NCBI GenBank assembly: GCA_018239845.1
Contig: JAFEGO010000053.1
Coordinates: 1-64,000, forward strand
From: Verrucomicrobiota bacterium
GTDB lineage: Bacteria > Verrucomicrobiota > Verrucomicrobiia > Opitutales > Opitutaceae
Direction of reading: 5' to 3'
DNA: 64,000 bases
A program made the translations under genes and the position numbers. Below the pieces are notes generated by a model. That model was given only the letters and a program-made list of their open reading frames with translations. It ran no database searches and was not told where the DNA came from. Of the stretch, positions 20,461 to 29,636 are shown one piece after another (the stretch's first letter is position 1; the number at the start of each line of letters is the position of its first letter).

Positions 20461-20476
20461 ATCCCATTCCCGGGAT
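20461..20476. promoter_or_regulatory. Palindromic activator site (UAS) 1
   Basis: ATCCCATTCCCGGGAT fits RTCCCA-N4-YGGGAY. Its centre lies 119 bp upstream of the -12 GC of the sigma-54 promoter at 20574. The same palindrome at the same distance is found before the promoters at 27371 and 58469. A further half-site CTCCCA starts 22 bp after the start of this site. Confidence 0.7.
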
Positions 20477-20573
20477 AACCGGCTCCCAAGACCGATTCAC
20501 TTCTTCCCGCTCCAAAACCCACGTAAAACTTTAATCCTCTCTACCACTGCATCTTACACACCTGAAAATCACT

Positions 20574-20589
20574 TGGCACGGCGCGTGCA
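20574..20589 (+). promoter_or_regulatory. Sigma-54 (-24/-12) promoter of the two-component operon
   Basis: TGGCACGGCGCGTGCA has the invariant GG (20575-20576), ten bases, then GC (20587-20588), a close match to the TGGCAC-N5-TTGCA consensus. The predicted transcript start is about 20600, 15 nt before the ATG at 20615. The downstream operon encodes a sigma-54 activator, so autoregulation is likely. Confidence 0.8.
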
Positions 20590-20614
20590 AAATAGGGCGC
20601 ATAACTTCACTACC

Positions 20615-20869
20615 ATGAAAACGATCAAGTTCACCAAGGTCCTCGCCCTCCTCACCGTCGTCAGCCTCCCCAGTGTGGCTCTCGCCCAAGTCGCCGGCGT
20701 GCCCATGCCCGCCTCCGTCACGGCTGAAGCCGTCATCGGCACCTACACCGCCGTCATCCTCGGCCTCCTGCTGGTCGGCGACTACTCGCGCCGCACCCGC
20801 ATCGCGCTGAAGTCCGCCGCGCCGTGCACCGCCCGCGCCACCACCGAGACGCACCGTCTCGCCGCTTGA
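20615..20869 (+). CDS. Small exported membrane protein heading the two-component operon
   Basis: 84 residues from the ATG at 20615; the open frame upstream of it runs through the tRNA and promoter and is not coding. A signal peptide (cleavage after SLPSVALAQ) is followed by a short linker, one membrane segment near 40-56 (AVIGTYTAVILGLLLVG) and a basic, Thr-rich tail. No family is recognised. Its position directly behind a sigma-54 promoter and 31 bp before the response-regulator gene suggests a role in feedback on, or input to, the kinase. Confidence 0.7.
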   Translation: MKTIKFTKVLALLTVVSLPSVALAQVAGVPMPASVTAEAVIGTYTAVILGLLLVGDYSRRTRIALKSAAPCTARATTETHRLAA

Positions 20870-20900
20870 CTCTGCCTGACCCCGCTTCGTCACTTGCCTC

Positions 20901-22280
<1,380 letters not shown>

Positions 22281-22302
22281 CTTTTGCAGGCCTCAGCCAG
22301 AT

Positions 22303-22382
22303 TTTAACCACGGATGAACACGGATAAACACGGATAACGGAGTGTTTTTATCCGTGTCTATCTGTGTTCATCCGTGGTTAAA
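22303..22382. repeat. 80-bp inverted repeat (CCACGGATGAACACGGAT type)
   Basis: Two arms of about 24 nt, beginning TTTAACCACGGATG and ending CATCCGTGGTTAAA, face each other with one mismatch around internal copies of ACACGGATAA. It fills most of the gap between the response-regulator and kinase genes and would form a strong hairpin in the operon transcript. Elements with this wording are scattered in many genomes of this kind of bacterium; that is recollection, not a search. Confidence 0.75.
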
Positions 22383-22419
22383 GATTCCGTGATTAGGATC
22401 CACGCAATCTAGCACGCTG

Positions 22420-23769
22420 ATGGCTACCAAACCCAACCGTCGCAGACTCGCCCATGAGCGCGCGGTGTTTTTCCAAGCGCTGCTCGCCGGCCTGCCCGCC
22501 GTCGTGGTTTCGCTCTGGCTGCTCTGGGGCGAAGACCATGCGAGCAAGGTGCAGTGGACGCTCTCGCTGCTGATTTTGGGTTTCTGGTTCGGCTTTGCCG
22601 CGGCGGTGGAGGCGCGGGTCGTGCGGCCGTTGCAGACGATGGCCAACCTGCTCTCCGCGCTGCGCGAGGGCGATTTCTCCGTCCGGGCCCGCGGCGCCAA
22701 TCGCGACGAGCCCCTCGGCGACGTGATGGTGGAAATCAACACCCTCAGCCGCACCTTGCAGGAGCAGCGCCTCAGCGCGCTCGAGGCCACGGCCCTCCTC
22801 CGCACCGTGATGGAGGAGATCGAGGTCGCGATCTTCGCCTTCGACAGCGCGGGCAAGCTCCGCCTCGCCAACCAGGCCGGCCAGGTCCTCCTCGGCAAGC
22901 CCGCTGAGCGTATCCTCGGTCGTGATGCGGCCGAGCTCGGCCTCGGCGACTGCCTCGTGGGCGAGCCCACCCGCCTGCTGAGCCTCACCTTCCCCGGCGG
23001 CTCGGGCCGCTGGGGCATGCGTCGCAGCGAATTTCGCGAGGGCGGCCGCCCGCACCACCTCCTCGTCATCGCCGACCTCAGCCGCACCCTCCGCGAGGAG
23101 GAGGCCCGCGCGTGGCAGCGCCTCGTGCGCGTGCTCGGCCATGAGCTCAACAACTCCCTCGCCCCGATCAAGTCCCTCGCCGGCAGCCTCGGCACCCTGC
23201 TCCGCCGCGAGAAGCGCGCGCCCGACTGGGAAGACGACCTGCGCTCCGGCCTGGAGATCATCGAGTCGCGCGCCGACGGCCTCACGCGCTTCATGCAGGC
23301 CTACGCGAAGCTCGCGCGCCTCCCCGCCCCCACCCTCGCCCCCTGCGCCGTCGCCCCGCTCCTCCAGCGCGTCGTCGCCCTCGAACCCCGCCTCGCCGTG
23401 CAGAACCTCGGCGGCCCCGACCTCACCATCGCCTGCGATGCCGCTCAGATCGAACAGGTCCTCATCAACCTCATCAAAAACGCCGTCGAGGCCGCCCTCG
23501 AGCAGCGCGCCGCGGGCAGCCCCTCCGCCGGCGTGCGCGTCGGTTGGGCCCAGCACGGCAACACCCTCGAAATCCAGATCGAGGACGACGGCCCCGGCAT
23601 CGCCAACGCCACCAATCTCTTCGTCCCGTTCTTCACGACCAAGCCCACCGGCTCCGGCATCGGCCTCGTGCTCTGCCGCCAGATCGCAGAGAACCATAAC
23701 GGCTCCCTCGTCCTGAAAAACCGCACCGACGCCCCCGGCTGCACCGCCACGCTGACGCTGCCGGTTTAA
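22420..23769 (+). CDS. Membrane histidine kinase (NtrY/NtrB-like)
   Basis: 449 residues. Two membrane segments at about 17-36 and 44-63 enclose only a few residues, so there is almost no periplasmic sensor. A HAMP linker (65-118), a PAS domain (125-220), the phosphoacceptor helix GHELNNSLAPIKSL with His241, an N box (INLIKNAVEAAL), G1 (DDGPGIA) and G2 (GSGIGL) follow. With so little outside the membrane, the signal is probably sensed in the membrane or cytoplasm, or through a partner protein. It lies after the response regulator in the same operon, 139 bp downstream. Confidence 0.94.
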   Translation: MATKPNRRRLAHERAVFFQALLAGLPAVVVSLWLLWGEDHASKVQWTLSLLILGFWFGFAAAVEARVVRPLQTMANLLSALREGDFSVRARGANRDEPLGDVMVEINTLSRTLQEQRLSALEATALLRTVMEEIEVAIFAFDSAGKLRLANQAGQVLLGKPAERILGRDAAELGLGDCLVGEPTRLLSLTFPGGSGRWGMRRSEFREGGRPHHLLVIADLSRTLREEEARAWQRLVRVLGHELNNSLAPIKSLAGSLGTLLRREKRAPDWEDDLRSGLEIIESRADGLTRFMQAYAKLARLPAPTLAPCAVAPLLQRVVALEPRLAVQNLGGPDLTIACDAAQIEQVLINLIKNAVEAALEQRAAGSPSAGVRVGWAQHGNTLEIQIEDDGPGIANATNLFVPFFTTKPTGSGIGLVLCRQIAENHNGSLVLKNRTDAPGCTATLTLPV

Positions 23770-23805
23770 CGCACTACTCCAGCCCTATCGCGGGCCGACC
23801 ACACC

Positions 23806-23842
23806 ACGCTTAAAGCTTACAGCTTATCGCTTATAGCTTCTC
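23806..23842. repeat. AGCTTA-type short repeat, copy 1
   Basis: CGCTTAAAGCTTAC at 23807-23820 followed by AGCTTATCGCTTATAGCTT. The core CGCTTAAAGCTTA recurs at 29609-29621 and 44536-44548, each time between genes. This copy lies just after the stop of the ADOP gene on the minus strand, between convergent genes. Confidence 0.6.
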
Positions 23843-26340
23843 TACTCGTACCGCAGCGCCACCATCGGGTCCACCTTCGCCGCCCGCCGCGCCGGCAGCC
23901 AGCTCGCCAACAAGGCGACCGCGAGCAGCACTGTGGCCACGACGACAAACACCACCGGGTCCGTCGGCTTTACGTCGTAGAGCAGCTTTTCCATGAACCG
24001 GCTCAGCACCAGCGCGCCGGCCAGGCCGATCACGAGGCCGAGGCCCGCCTTGAACAGGCCCTGTTTCAAAATCATCGCCACGATCTGCTCGCGCGAGGCG
24101 CCGATGGCCCCGCGGATGCCGATCTCCTTGGTCCGCTGCGTCACGTCGTAAGCCAGCATGCCGTAGATGCCGACGGCCGACAGGATCAGCGCGAGCCCCG
24201 CAAACGCGCCCAGCAGCCAAAGGATGCCGCGGCGGTTGGCCGCGAGGTCGTCGAGTTGCATCTGCATCGTCTTCTCGCCGTAGATCGGTAGTGTGGGATC
24301 GACTGCACGCACTTGCGCCCGGATCAGCGGCATCATCTCCTCAAAGCTCCGCTTCGTGCGCAGCTCGATTGAGAGGCCATTCGAAGTATATGACGAGCCA
24401 ATCGACCAATAGACATTCGGCGCATTGACCGGATCTTCCAGCCCCCGCACCCGCGCCACCTCCACCACGCCGACAATGATCGGCAGCGTCTCCGGCTTCG
24501 CATCCGGCGGCCCGAAGGCGAAGATCTGGCCCACCGGGCTCCGCCCCGGGAAATAACGCTCGGCAAACCTGCGGTCCACGATCGTGGCCGGCCGCGCCTT
24601 GAGCAATTGATCGACCTCCGTGAAGAGCCGCCCTTCGATCAGGCGGATGCCCATCGTCGGAAAATACTCCGGCGAGACGCCAAAGACGACCGCCGTCGGC
24701 GCCACGCTGTCGTTACCGGCCGGCCGGCCCAAAATCGGCAGGGTCATGGTCTGGTCGCTGAATCCGGGCTGGCCGCTCGTGTAGGCCACCAGCTCCACGC
24801 CGGGGATCTGTCGCATCTTCTCCAACAGCCGCTGCTGCAGGCCCTGGATCGCGGCATCGTCCTTGAAGTTGACCGCATCGTACGCCACGCGGACGTGGAT
24901 CACCTGCTTGGCATCAAACCCGGGGTTGATCGCCATCACCTTGGCAAAGCTGCGCATGAGCAGGCCCGCGCCGATCAGCAGCATGAGGGCGAACGCTACC
25001 TGCGCGACCACGAGCACGCTGCTCATCGCGCGAATGCCACCGCCGCGCGAGGCGCCGCGCGTGCCGCTCTGGAGGCCGCCCTGCAGACTGTGCGCCCGCC
25101 ACACCCGCACCATCGGCAACAGGCCGATGAGCAGCGCCACCACGAAGGCAACGAGCAGCGTCAGGCCGAGTACGCCCGCATCGACCCGCACCGGCGGGAT
25201 GCCGAAGACGATCTTATCCATGTAGACGTTGATCACGCGCAGGCTGCCCCATGCCAGTGCGAGACCCAGCGCCGAGCCGGCCAGGGCGAGCAGCACCGAC
25301 TCGATCAGCGGCTGCCGCGCCAGCACGCCGCGCCCGGCCCCCAGTGCAGCGCGCACGGCAAACTCGGCCTGCCGCGTGTTGGCGCGCGCCAGCATCAGGC
25401 TCGCGACATTCACGCAGCCGAGCAGCAGCACCAGCAGCGCGCCGCCCTGCAGCATCAGCAGGCCGCTCCGCACCGGCGTCGTCTGCTGCTCGCGTACCTG
25501 CTCCAGCCCCATGCGGTGGCCGCCGCTGGTAAGAAAATCGCGCACCTGCGGACTGGCCACCGTGCCGAGGAACCGCTGCTCCAGCGCGGCCAGCTGCGCC
25601 AGCGCCGCACCGTGCGTAACGCCCGGTTTGATCCGGGCATACAGGGAGCCCATATTGCTCACGCGCCACTGCGGATTCTTCTGCTCCGGCCGGAACTCCA
25701 TCGGCACGACCAGATTCGGCGCGACGCTCAGCTCCTCGAATGATTTCGGCGCCACGCCGACGATCGTGCACAGCTTGCCCGAGAGCCGCACCTCCTTGCC
25801 CACAATCGCCGGATCCGCATTGAAGTGCTTTTCCCAGTACGACTGCATCAGCACCGTCACATTGCTCTTCCCCGGCTCGCACTCTTCCGGGGTGAAAAAT
25901 CTCCCCATCAGCGGCCGCACGCCCACCACGGAGAAATACTCCGACGTGATGATCATGCCGACATAGCGCGCCGTGCCGCCGTCCTCGCCGATGTTGAACA
26001 TCCAGCCCCGCCAGAGCGCGAAGTCCGAGAACAGGTCGGCATTGGCCTTGTAGTCGAGGTACTGCGCGGCACCGACGCCCAGGTGCATCTGCCCCGCCTT
26101 GGGCCGCATGTTGTACACATCCACGATCTGCTCCGGGTGGGGATAAGGCAGCGGCTTGAGCACGAGCCCGTACAGCACCGAGATGATCGCCGTATTGGCG
26201 CCGATGCAGAGCGCCAGCGTGGCGACAACCGTCGCCGTGAAGGCCGGTGAGCGCCGCAGCGAACGCAGGGAAAAGCGCACGTCGTGCCATACGCTCTCGA
26301 GCCAGTTGCTGATCCACGCCTGCTCGCTCGGGGTTTTCAT
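23842..26340 (-). CDS. ADOP-type ABC permease (duplicated MacB/FtsX)
   Basis: 832 residues from the ATG at 26340 (MKTPSEQAWISNWLESVWHD). It has two MacB-type periplasmic domains and two FtsX blocks: membrane segments at about 38-60, four in the middle (about 300-450), and three near the end, finishing with PARRAAKVDPMVALRYE as typical of this family. ADOP proteins are usually called orphan permeases because no ATPase is adjacent; the nearest here is at 28840. The gene is convergent with the histidine kinase gene and 12 bp from the AGCTTA repeat. The N-terminal extension of about 20 residues is longer than in the other six copies. Confidence 0.92.
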   Translation of the reverse strand: MKTPSEQAWISNWLESVWHDVRFSLRSLRRSPAFTATVVATLALCIGANTAIISVLYGLVLKPLPYPHPEQIVDVYNMRPKAGQMHLGVGAAQYLDYKANADLFSDFALWRGWMFNIGEDGGTARYVGMIITSEYFSVVGVRPLMGRFFTPEECEPGKSNVTVLMQSYWEKHFNADPAIVGKEVRLSGKLCTIVGVAPKSFEELSVAPNLVVPMEFRPEQKNPQWRVSNMGSLYARIKPGVTHGAALAQLAALEQRFLGTVASPQVRDFLTSGGHRMGLEQVREQQTTPVRSGLLMLQGGALLVLLLGCVNVASLMLARANTRQAEFAVRAALGAGRGVLARQPLIESVLLALAGSALGLALAWGSLRVINVYMDKIVFGIPPVRVDAGVLGLTLLVAFVVALLIGLLPMVRVWRAHSLQGGLQSGTRGASRGGGIRAMSSVLVVAQVAFALMLLIGAGLLMRSFAKVMAINPGFDAKQVIHVRVAYDAVNFKDDAAIQGLQQRLLEKMRQIPGVELVAYTSGQPGFSDQTMTLPILGRPAGNDSVAPTAVVFGVSPEYFPTMGIRLIEGRLFTEVDQLLKARPATIVDRRFAERYFPGRSPVGQIFAFGPPDAKPETLPIIVGVVEVARVRGLEDPVNAPNVYWSIGSSYTSNGLSIELRTKRSFEEMMPLIRAQVRAVDPTLPIYGEKTMQMQLDDLAANRRGILWLLGAFAGLALILSAVGIYGMLAYDVTQRTKEIGIRGAIGASREQIVAMILKQGLFKAGLGLVIGLAGALVLSRFMEKLLYDVKPTDPVVFVVVATVLLAVALLASWLPARRAAKVDPMVALRYE

Positions 26341-26413
26341 GGGATGGGGTTTATAAGGTCCTGAACTCCTCCCCGGGATGCGCAATCCGATTTGCAGTCA
26401 ACAGAACGGGAAA

Positions 26414-26444
26414 TCAACTGCACTACTAATGATAGTGCAGTTGA
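26414..26444. promoter_or_regulatory. Perfect 12-bp inverted repeat upstream of the ADOP gene
   Basis: TCAACTGCACTA and TAGTGCAGTTGA flank a 7-nt spacer (CTAATGA). The element lies 74 bp upstream of the ADOP start codon and 39 bp after the SDR stop codon. It may be an operator or a hairpin; no run of T follows on the minus strand, which argues against an intrinsic terminator. Confidence 0.65.
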
Positions 26445-26482
26445 CGCGGCAAGTTTTTCTAAGCGAGCCGCAAGTCCACGCC

Positions 26483-27208
26483 TTACAGCGCCCGCGACTG
26501 GCCCCCATCGACGTTGAGCGTCTGGCCGGTCACATATGATGCCTCGGGCGAGAGGAGAAACGCCACCACATCGGCCACCTCGCGGTAATGCGCCGGACGG
26601 CGCATCGGCACCTCTTGCCGGATATCCTCGCGCACGTTGGCGGGGTCGAAATCGAAAACCACATTCGGTGCCACGCAGTTCATGCGGATGTTCTTTTCGC
26701 CAAATTGCCGGGCAAAGAGTTTCGTGTAAGCCGACATCGACGCCCGCAGCGTGCTCGCGACCGGCCAGCGCGGGTCGGGCTCCAGACCGTCCGAGCCCGT
26801 GATGTTGACGATCGCACCGCCGCTCTGCGCTGTCATGACCGGCACGACCAGCCGGCTCATGCGGATGACGCTCAGCAGGTACATTTCGAAAACCTCCTGC
26901 CACTGCGCATCGGGGATCGCCAGCAACTCGCCGCCCGCAGGGTCACCGGAATTGTTCACCACCGCATCAATCCGGCCGTAGCGCGCCAAGGTCTCCTGCA
27001 CGAGGCGCTCCAAGTCGGCTGCGCCGCTCACCGAGCCTTGCACGGCCAGTGCATCCAGCTCTCCCGCGAGCGCGTGGATGCCTTCGCTGCGCGCCATCAC
27101 ACTTAGGTGATAGCCGCGGGCCTTCAACGTCCTCGCGCAATGGGCGCCGATTCCCCGGCTCGCCGCCGTCACGATTGCCACCTTCGCCTGCGCGGGATTT
27201 GCGTCCAT
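26483..27208 (-). CDS. SDR-family protein with altered catalytic residues
   Basis: 241 residues from the ATG at 27208 (MDANPAQAKVAIVTAASRGIG). Rossmann features are kept: cofactor motif TAASRGIG, NNSG in place of NNAG, and the NCVAPN and DGGQ segments near the end. The position of the catalytic YxxxK reads A-S-T-L-R when aligned through the following helix (RASMSAYTKLFARQFG), so Tyr and Lys appear to be replaced by Ala and Arg. It may bind NAD(P)H without normal dehydrogenase chemistry, or use the shifted Tyr. It is divergent from the adaptor gene at 27400 and shares its regulatory region. Confidence 0.85.
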   Translation of the reverse strand: MDANPAQAKVAIVTAASRGIGAHCARTLKARGYHLSVMARSEGIHALAGELDALAVQGSVSGAADLERLVQETLARYGRIDAVVNNSGDPAGGELLAIPDAQWQEVFEMYLLSVIRMSRLVVPVMTAQSGGAIVNITGSDGLEPDPRWPVASTLRASMSAYTKLFARQFGEKNIRMNCVAPNVVFDFDPANVREDIRQEVPMRRPAHYREVADVVAFLLSPEASYVTGQTLNVDGGQSRAL

Positions 27209-27257
27209 GCCGTCAGCGCAACAGCGCCATCCCGCGGATACAAGCCCGCCGGGAACC

Positions 27258-27273
27258 ATCCCACTTTTGGGAC
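27258..27273. promoter_or_regulatory. Palindromic activator site (UAS) 2
   Basis: ATCCCACTTTTGGGAC, matching RTCCCA-N4-YGGGAY, centred 119 bp upstream of the -12 GC of the promoter at 27371. A half-site ATCCCG begins 22 bp further on, as at site 1. Confidence 0.7.
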
Positions 27274-27370
27274 AACGCAATCCCGCATTCGCTGCGATCC
27301 TTTCACACTGCCTGCTCTACTTAAATTTTAACTAATTATGAATTAATCAGTTATATTACTTCATCCGCAC

Positions 27371-27386
27371 TGGCACGGGGCGTGCA
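27371..27386 (+). promoter_or_regulatory. Sigma-54 promoter of the adaptor/ATPase/ADOP cluster
   Basis: TGGCACGGGGCGTGCA with GG at 27372-27373 and GC at 27384-27385, exact N10 spacing. The predicted start is near 27397, only 3 nt before the ATG at 27400, so the transcript would be essentially leaderless. Confidence 0.82.
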
Positions 27387-27399
27387 ATTATCCCCCCGC

Positions 27400-28668
27400 A
27401 TGGATATCCAGCGCCCCTCCCAAGCCAAAGCCAAACTCAAGAAGCGTATTTTCTACGGTTCGATCGCCGCCCTCGCGCTCATCGGCATCACCGTCCTGCT
27501 CGCGCGGCTCAAGCCCGCCGCCCCCACCGTTTCCCGCAACCTCGTCTGGATGGGCGATGTGAAGCGCGGCGAGATGCTCCGCCAGGTCCGCGGCCTCGGC
27601 ACCCTCGTCCCCGAGGAGATCACGTGGATCGCCGCCCGCACCCAGGGTCGCGTCGCCAAGATCGTCCTCCGCCCCGGCGCCGTCGTCACGCCCGATAGCG
27701 TCATCCTCCTCCTCAGCAACCCCTCGGTGGAGCAGGCCGCCACCACCGCCGACTCCGCCCTCAAGGCCGCCATCGCCGACCTCGAAGGCACCAAGGTCCA
27801 GTTGGAGAGCTCCGTGCTCCTCGCCGAGTCCACCGCCGCCTCCGCCAAGGCCGACGCCGAACAGGCCAAGCTCAAGGCCGAGGTCAACGAGCAGCTCTTC
27901 AAGGACGGCCTCGTGTCCGCCCTCGACCTCAAGCTCCTCAAGGTCACCGCCGACCAGCTCGAGACCCGCAACATCATCGAGCAAAAACGCTACGCCTTCA
28001 CCAAGGAGTCCATCGCCCCGCAGCTCGCGGTGAAGGAGGCCGAGGTGGACCGTCTCCGTGGCGAGGCCAAGCTCCGCCGCGACGAACTCGACTCCCTCAC
28101 CGTCCGCGCCGGCATGACCGGCGTGCTCCAGCTGATCCCCGCCGAGGTCGATGTCGGCTCCCAGATCCAGCCCGGCACCAACCTCTGCCGCGTCGCCGAT
28201 CCCAAGCGCCTCAAGGCCGAGATCCGCGTCGCCGAGACCCAGGCCAAGGACATCGCCATCGGCCAGCTCGCGCAGGTCGATACGCGCAACGGCGTCGTCG
28301 ATGGCAAGGTCTCCCGCATCGACCCCTCCGTGCAAAACGGCACCGTCACCGTGGATGTCCTCTTCTCCGGCGAGCTGCCCAAGGGCTCCCGCCCCGACCT
28401 CTCGGTTGACGGCACCATCGAGCTCGAGCGCCTGACTGACGTCGTGTACGTCGGCCGCCCCGCCTTCGGCCAGGAGAAGAGCACTGTCGGCATCTTCAAA
28501 CTCGTCGGCGACAAGAACTCCGCCACCGAGGCCGTCCGCGTGCAGGTCGAGCTCGGCCGCAGCTCCGTCAACACCATCGAGATCGTCCGCGGCCTCCAGC
28601 CCGGCGACTGGGTGATCCTCTCCGACATGTCGCAGTACGACTCCAACGACCGGGTGCGCCTCGACTGA
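27400..28668 (+). CDS. MacA/HlyD-like periplasmic adaptor
   Basis: 422 residues from the ATG at 27400 (MDIQRPSQAKAKLKKRIF); an upstream GTG at 27382 lies inside the sigma-54 promoter and is rejected. One membrane anchor at about 23-41, a barrel-sandwich domain split by a long coiled hairpin (about 105-230), then beta-barrel and membrane-proximal domains. This is the MacA-type layout. It would link a MacB-like ABC pump, made of the ATPase at 28840 and one of the following permeases, to an outer-membrane channel. No TolC gene is present in this cluster. Confidence 0.93.
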   Translation: MDIQRPSQAKAKLKKRIFYGSIAALALIGITVLLARLKPAAPTVSRNLVWMGDVKRGEMLRQVRGLGTLVPEEITWIAARTQGRVAKIVLRPGAVVTPDSVILLLSNPSVEQAATTADSALKAAIADLEGTKVQLESSVLLAESTAASAKADAEQAKLKAEVNEQLFKDGLVSALDLKLLKVTADQLETRNIIEQKRYAFTKESIAPQLAVKEAEVDRLRGEAKLRRDELDSLTVRAGMTGVLQLIPAEVDVGSQIQPGTNLCRVADPKRLKAEIRVAETQAKDIAIGQLAQVDTRNGVVDGKVSRIDPSVQNGTVTVDVLFSGELPKGSRPDLSVDGTIELERLTDVVYVGRPAFGQEKSTVGIFKLVGDKNSATEAVRVQVELGRSSVNTIEIVRGLQPGDWVILSDMSQYDSNDRVRLD

Positions 28669-28723
28669 TCTTTGTAACTTTTCGCCGCTCTCCCGTGTTT
28701 AGCTTCTGCCGCCACTCCGCCCG

Positions 28724-28801
28724 ATGCTCCCGCTCCTCCTCATCCTCGCCTCGCTCGTGACCCTCGTCGCGACCGACACCCCGGAGAACACCACCCGCTG
28801 A
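28724..28801 (+). CDS. Possible 25-residue peptide
   Basis: ATG at 28724 and TGA at 28799-28801 between the adaptor and ATPase genes. The peptide is a hydrophobic stretch (MLPLLLILASLVTLVATD) plus a polar tail. It could be a small membrane subunit or chance; there is no ribosome-binding sequence worth noting. Confidence 0.25.
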   Translation: MLPLLLILASLVTLVATDTPENTTR

Positions 28802-28839
28802 TTTTCACCCCGCAGTCTCACATCCAAAACCAACCCACC

Positions 28840-29535
<696 letters not shown>

Positions 29536-29594
29536 TCTCCCGCGCCCGCGGCCGGCGCCACCCTCAGGCCGCAACCACCACCTCTTCCACTCCG

Positions 29595-29631
29595 GGCTTA
29601 GAGCTTACCGCTTAAAGCTTACGGCTCTCCA
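29595..29631. repeat. AGCTTA-type short repeat, copy 2
   Basis: Contains CGCTTAAAGCTTAC at 29609-29622 within GCTTAGAGCTTACCG and ACGGCTCTCC. It directly precedes the ATG at 29637. Confidence 0.6.
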
Positions 29632-29636
29632 CTCCC

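Noticed and set aside
27382..27399. GTG start adding six residues to the adaptor
   Set aside because: It lies inside the -12 element of the sigma-54 promoter, upstream of the predicted transcript start.
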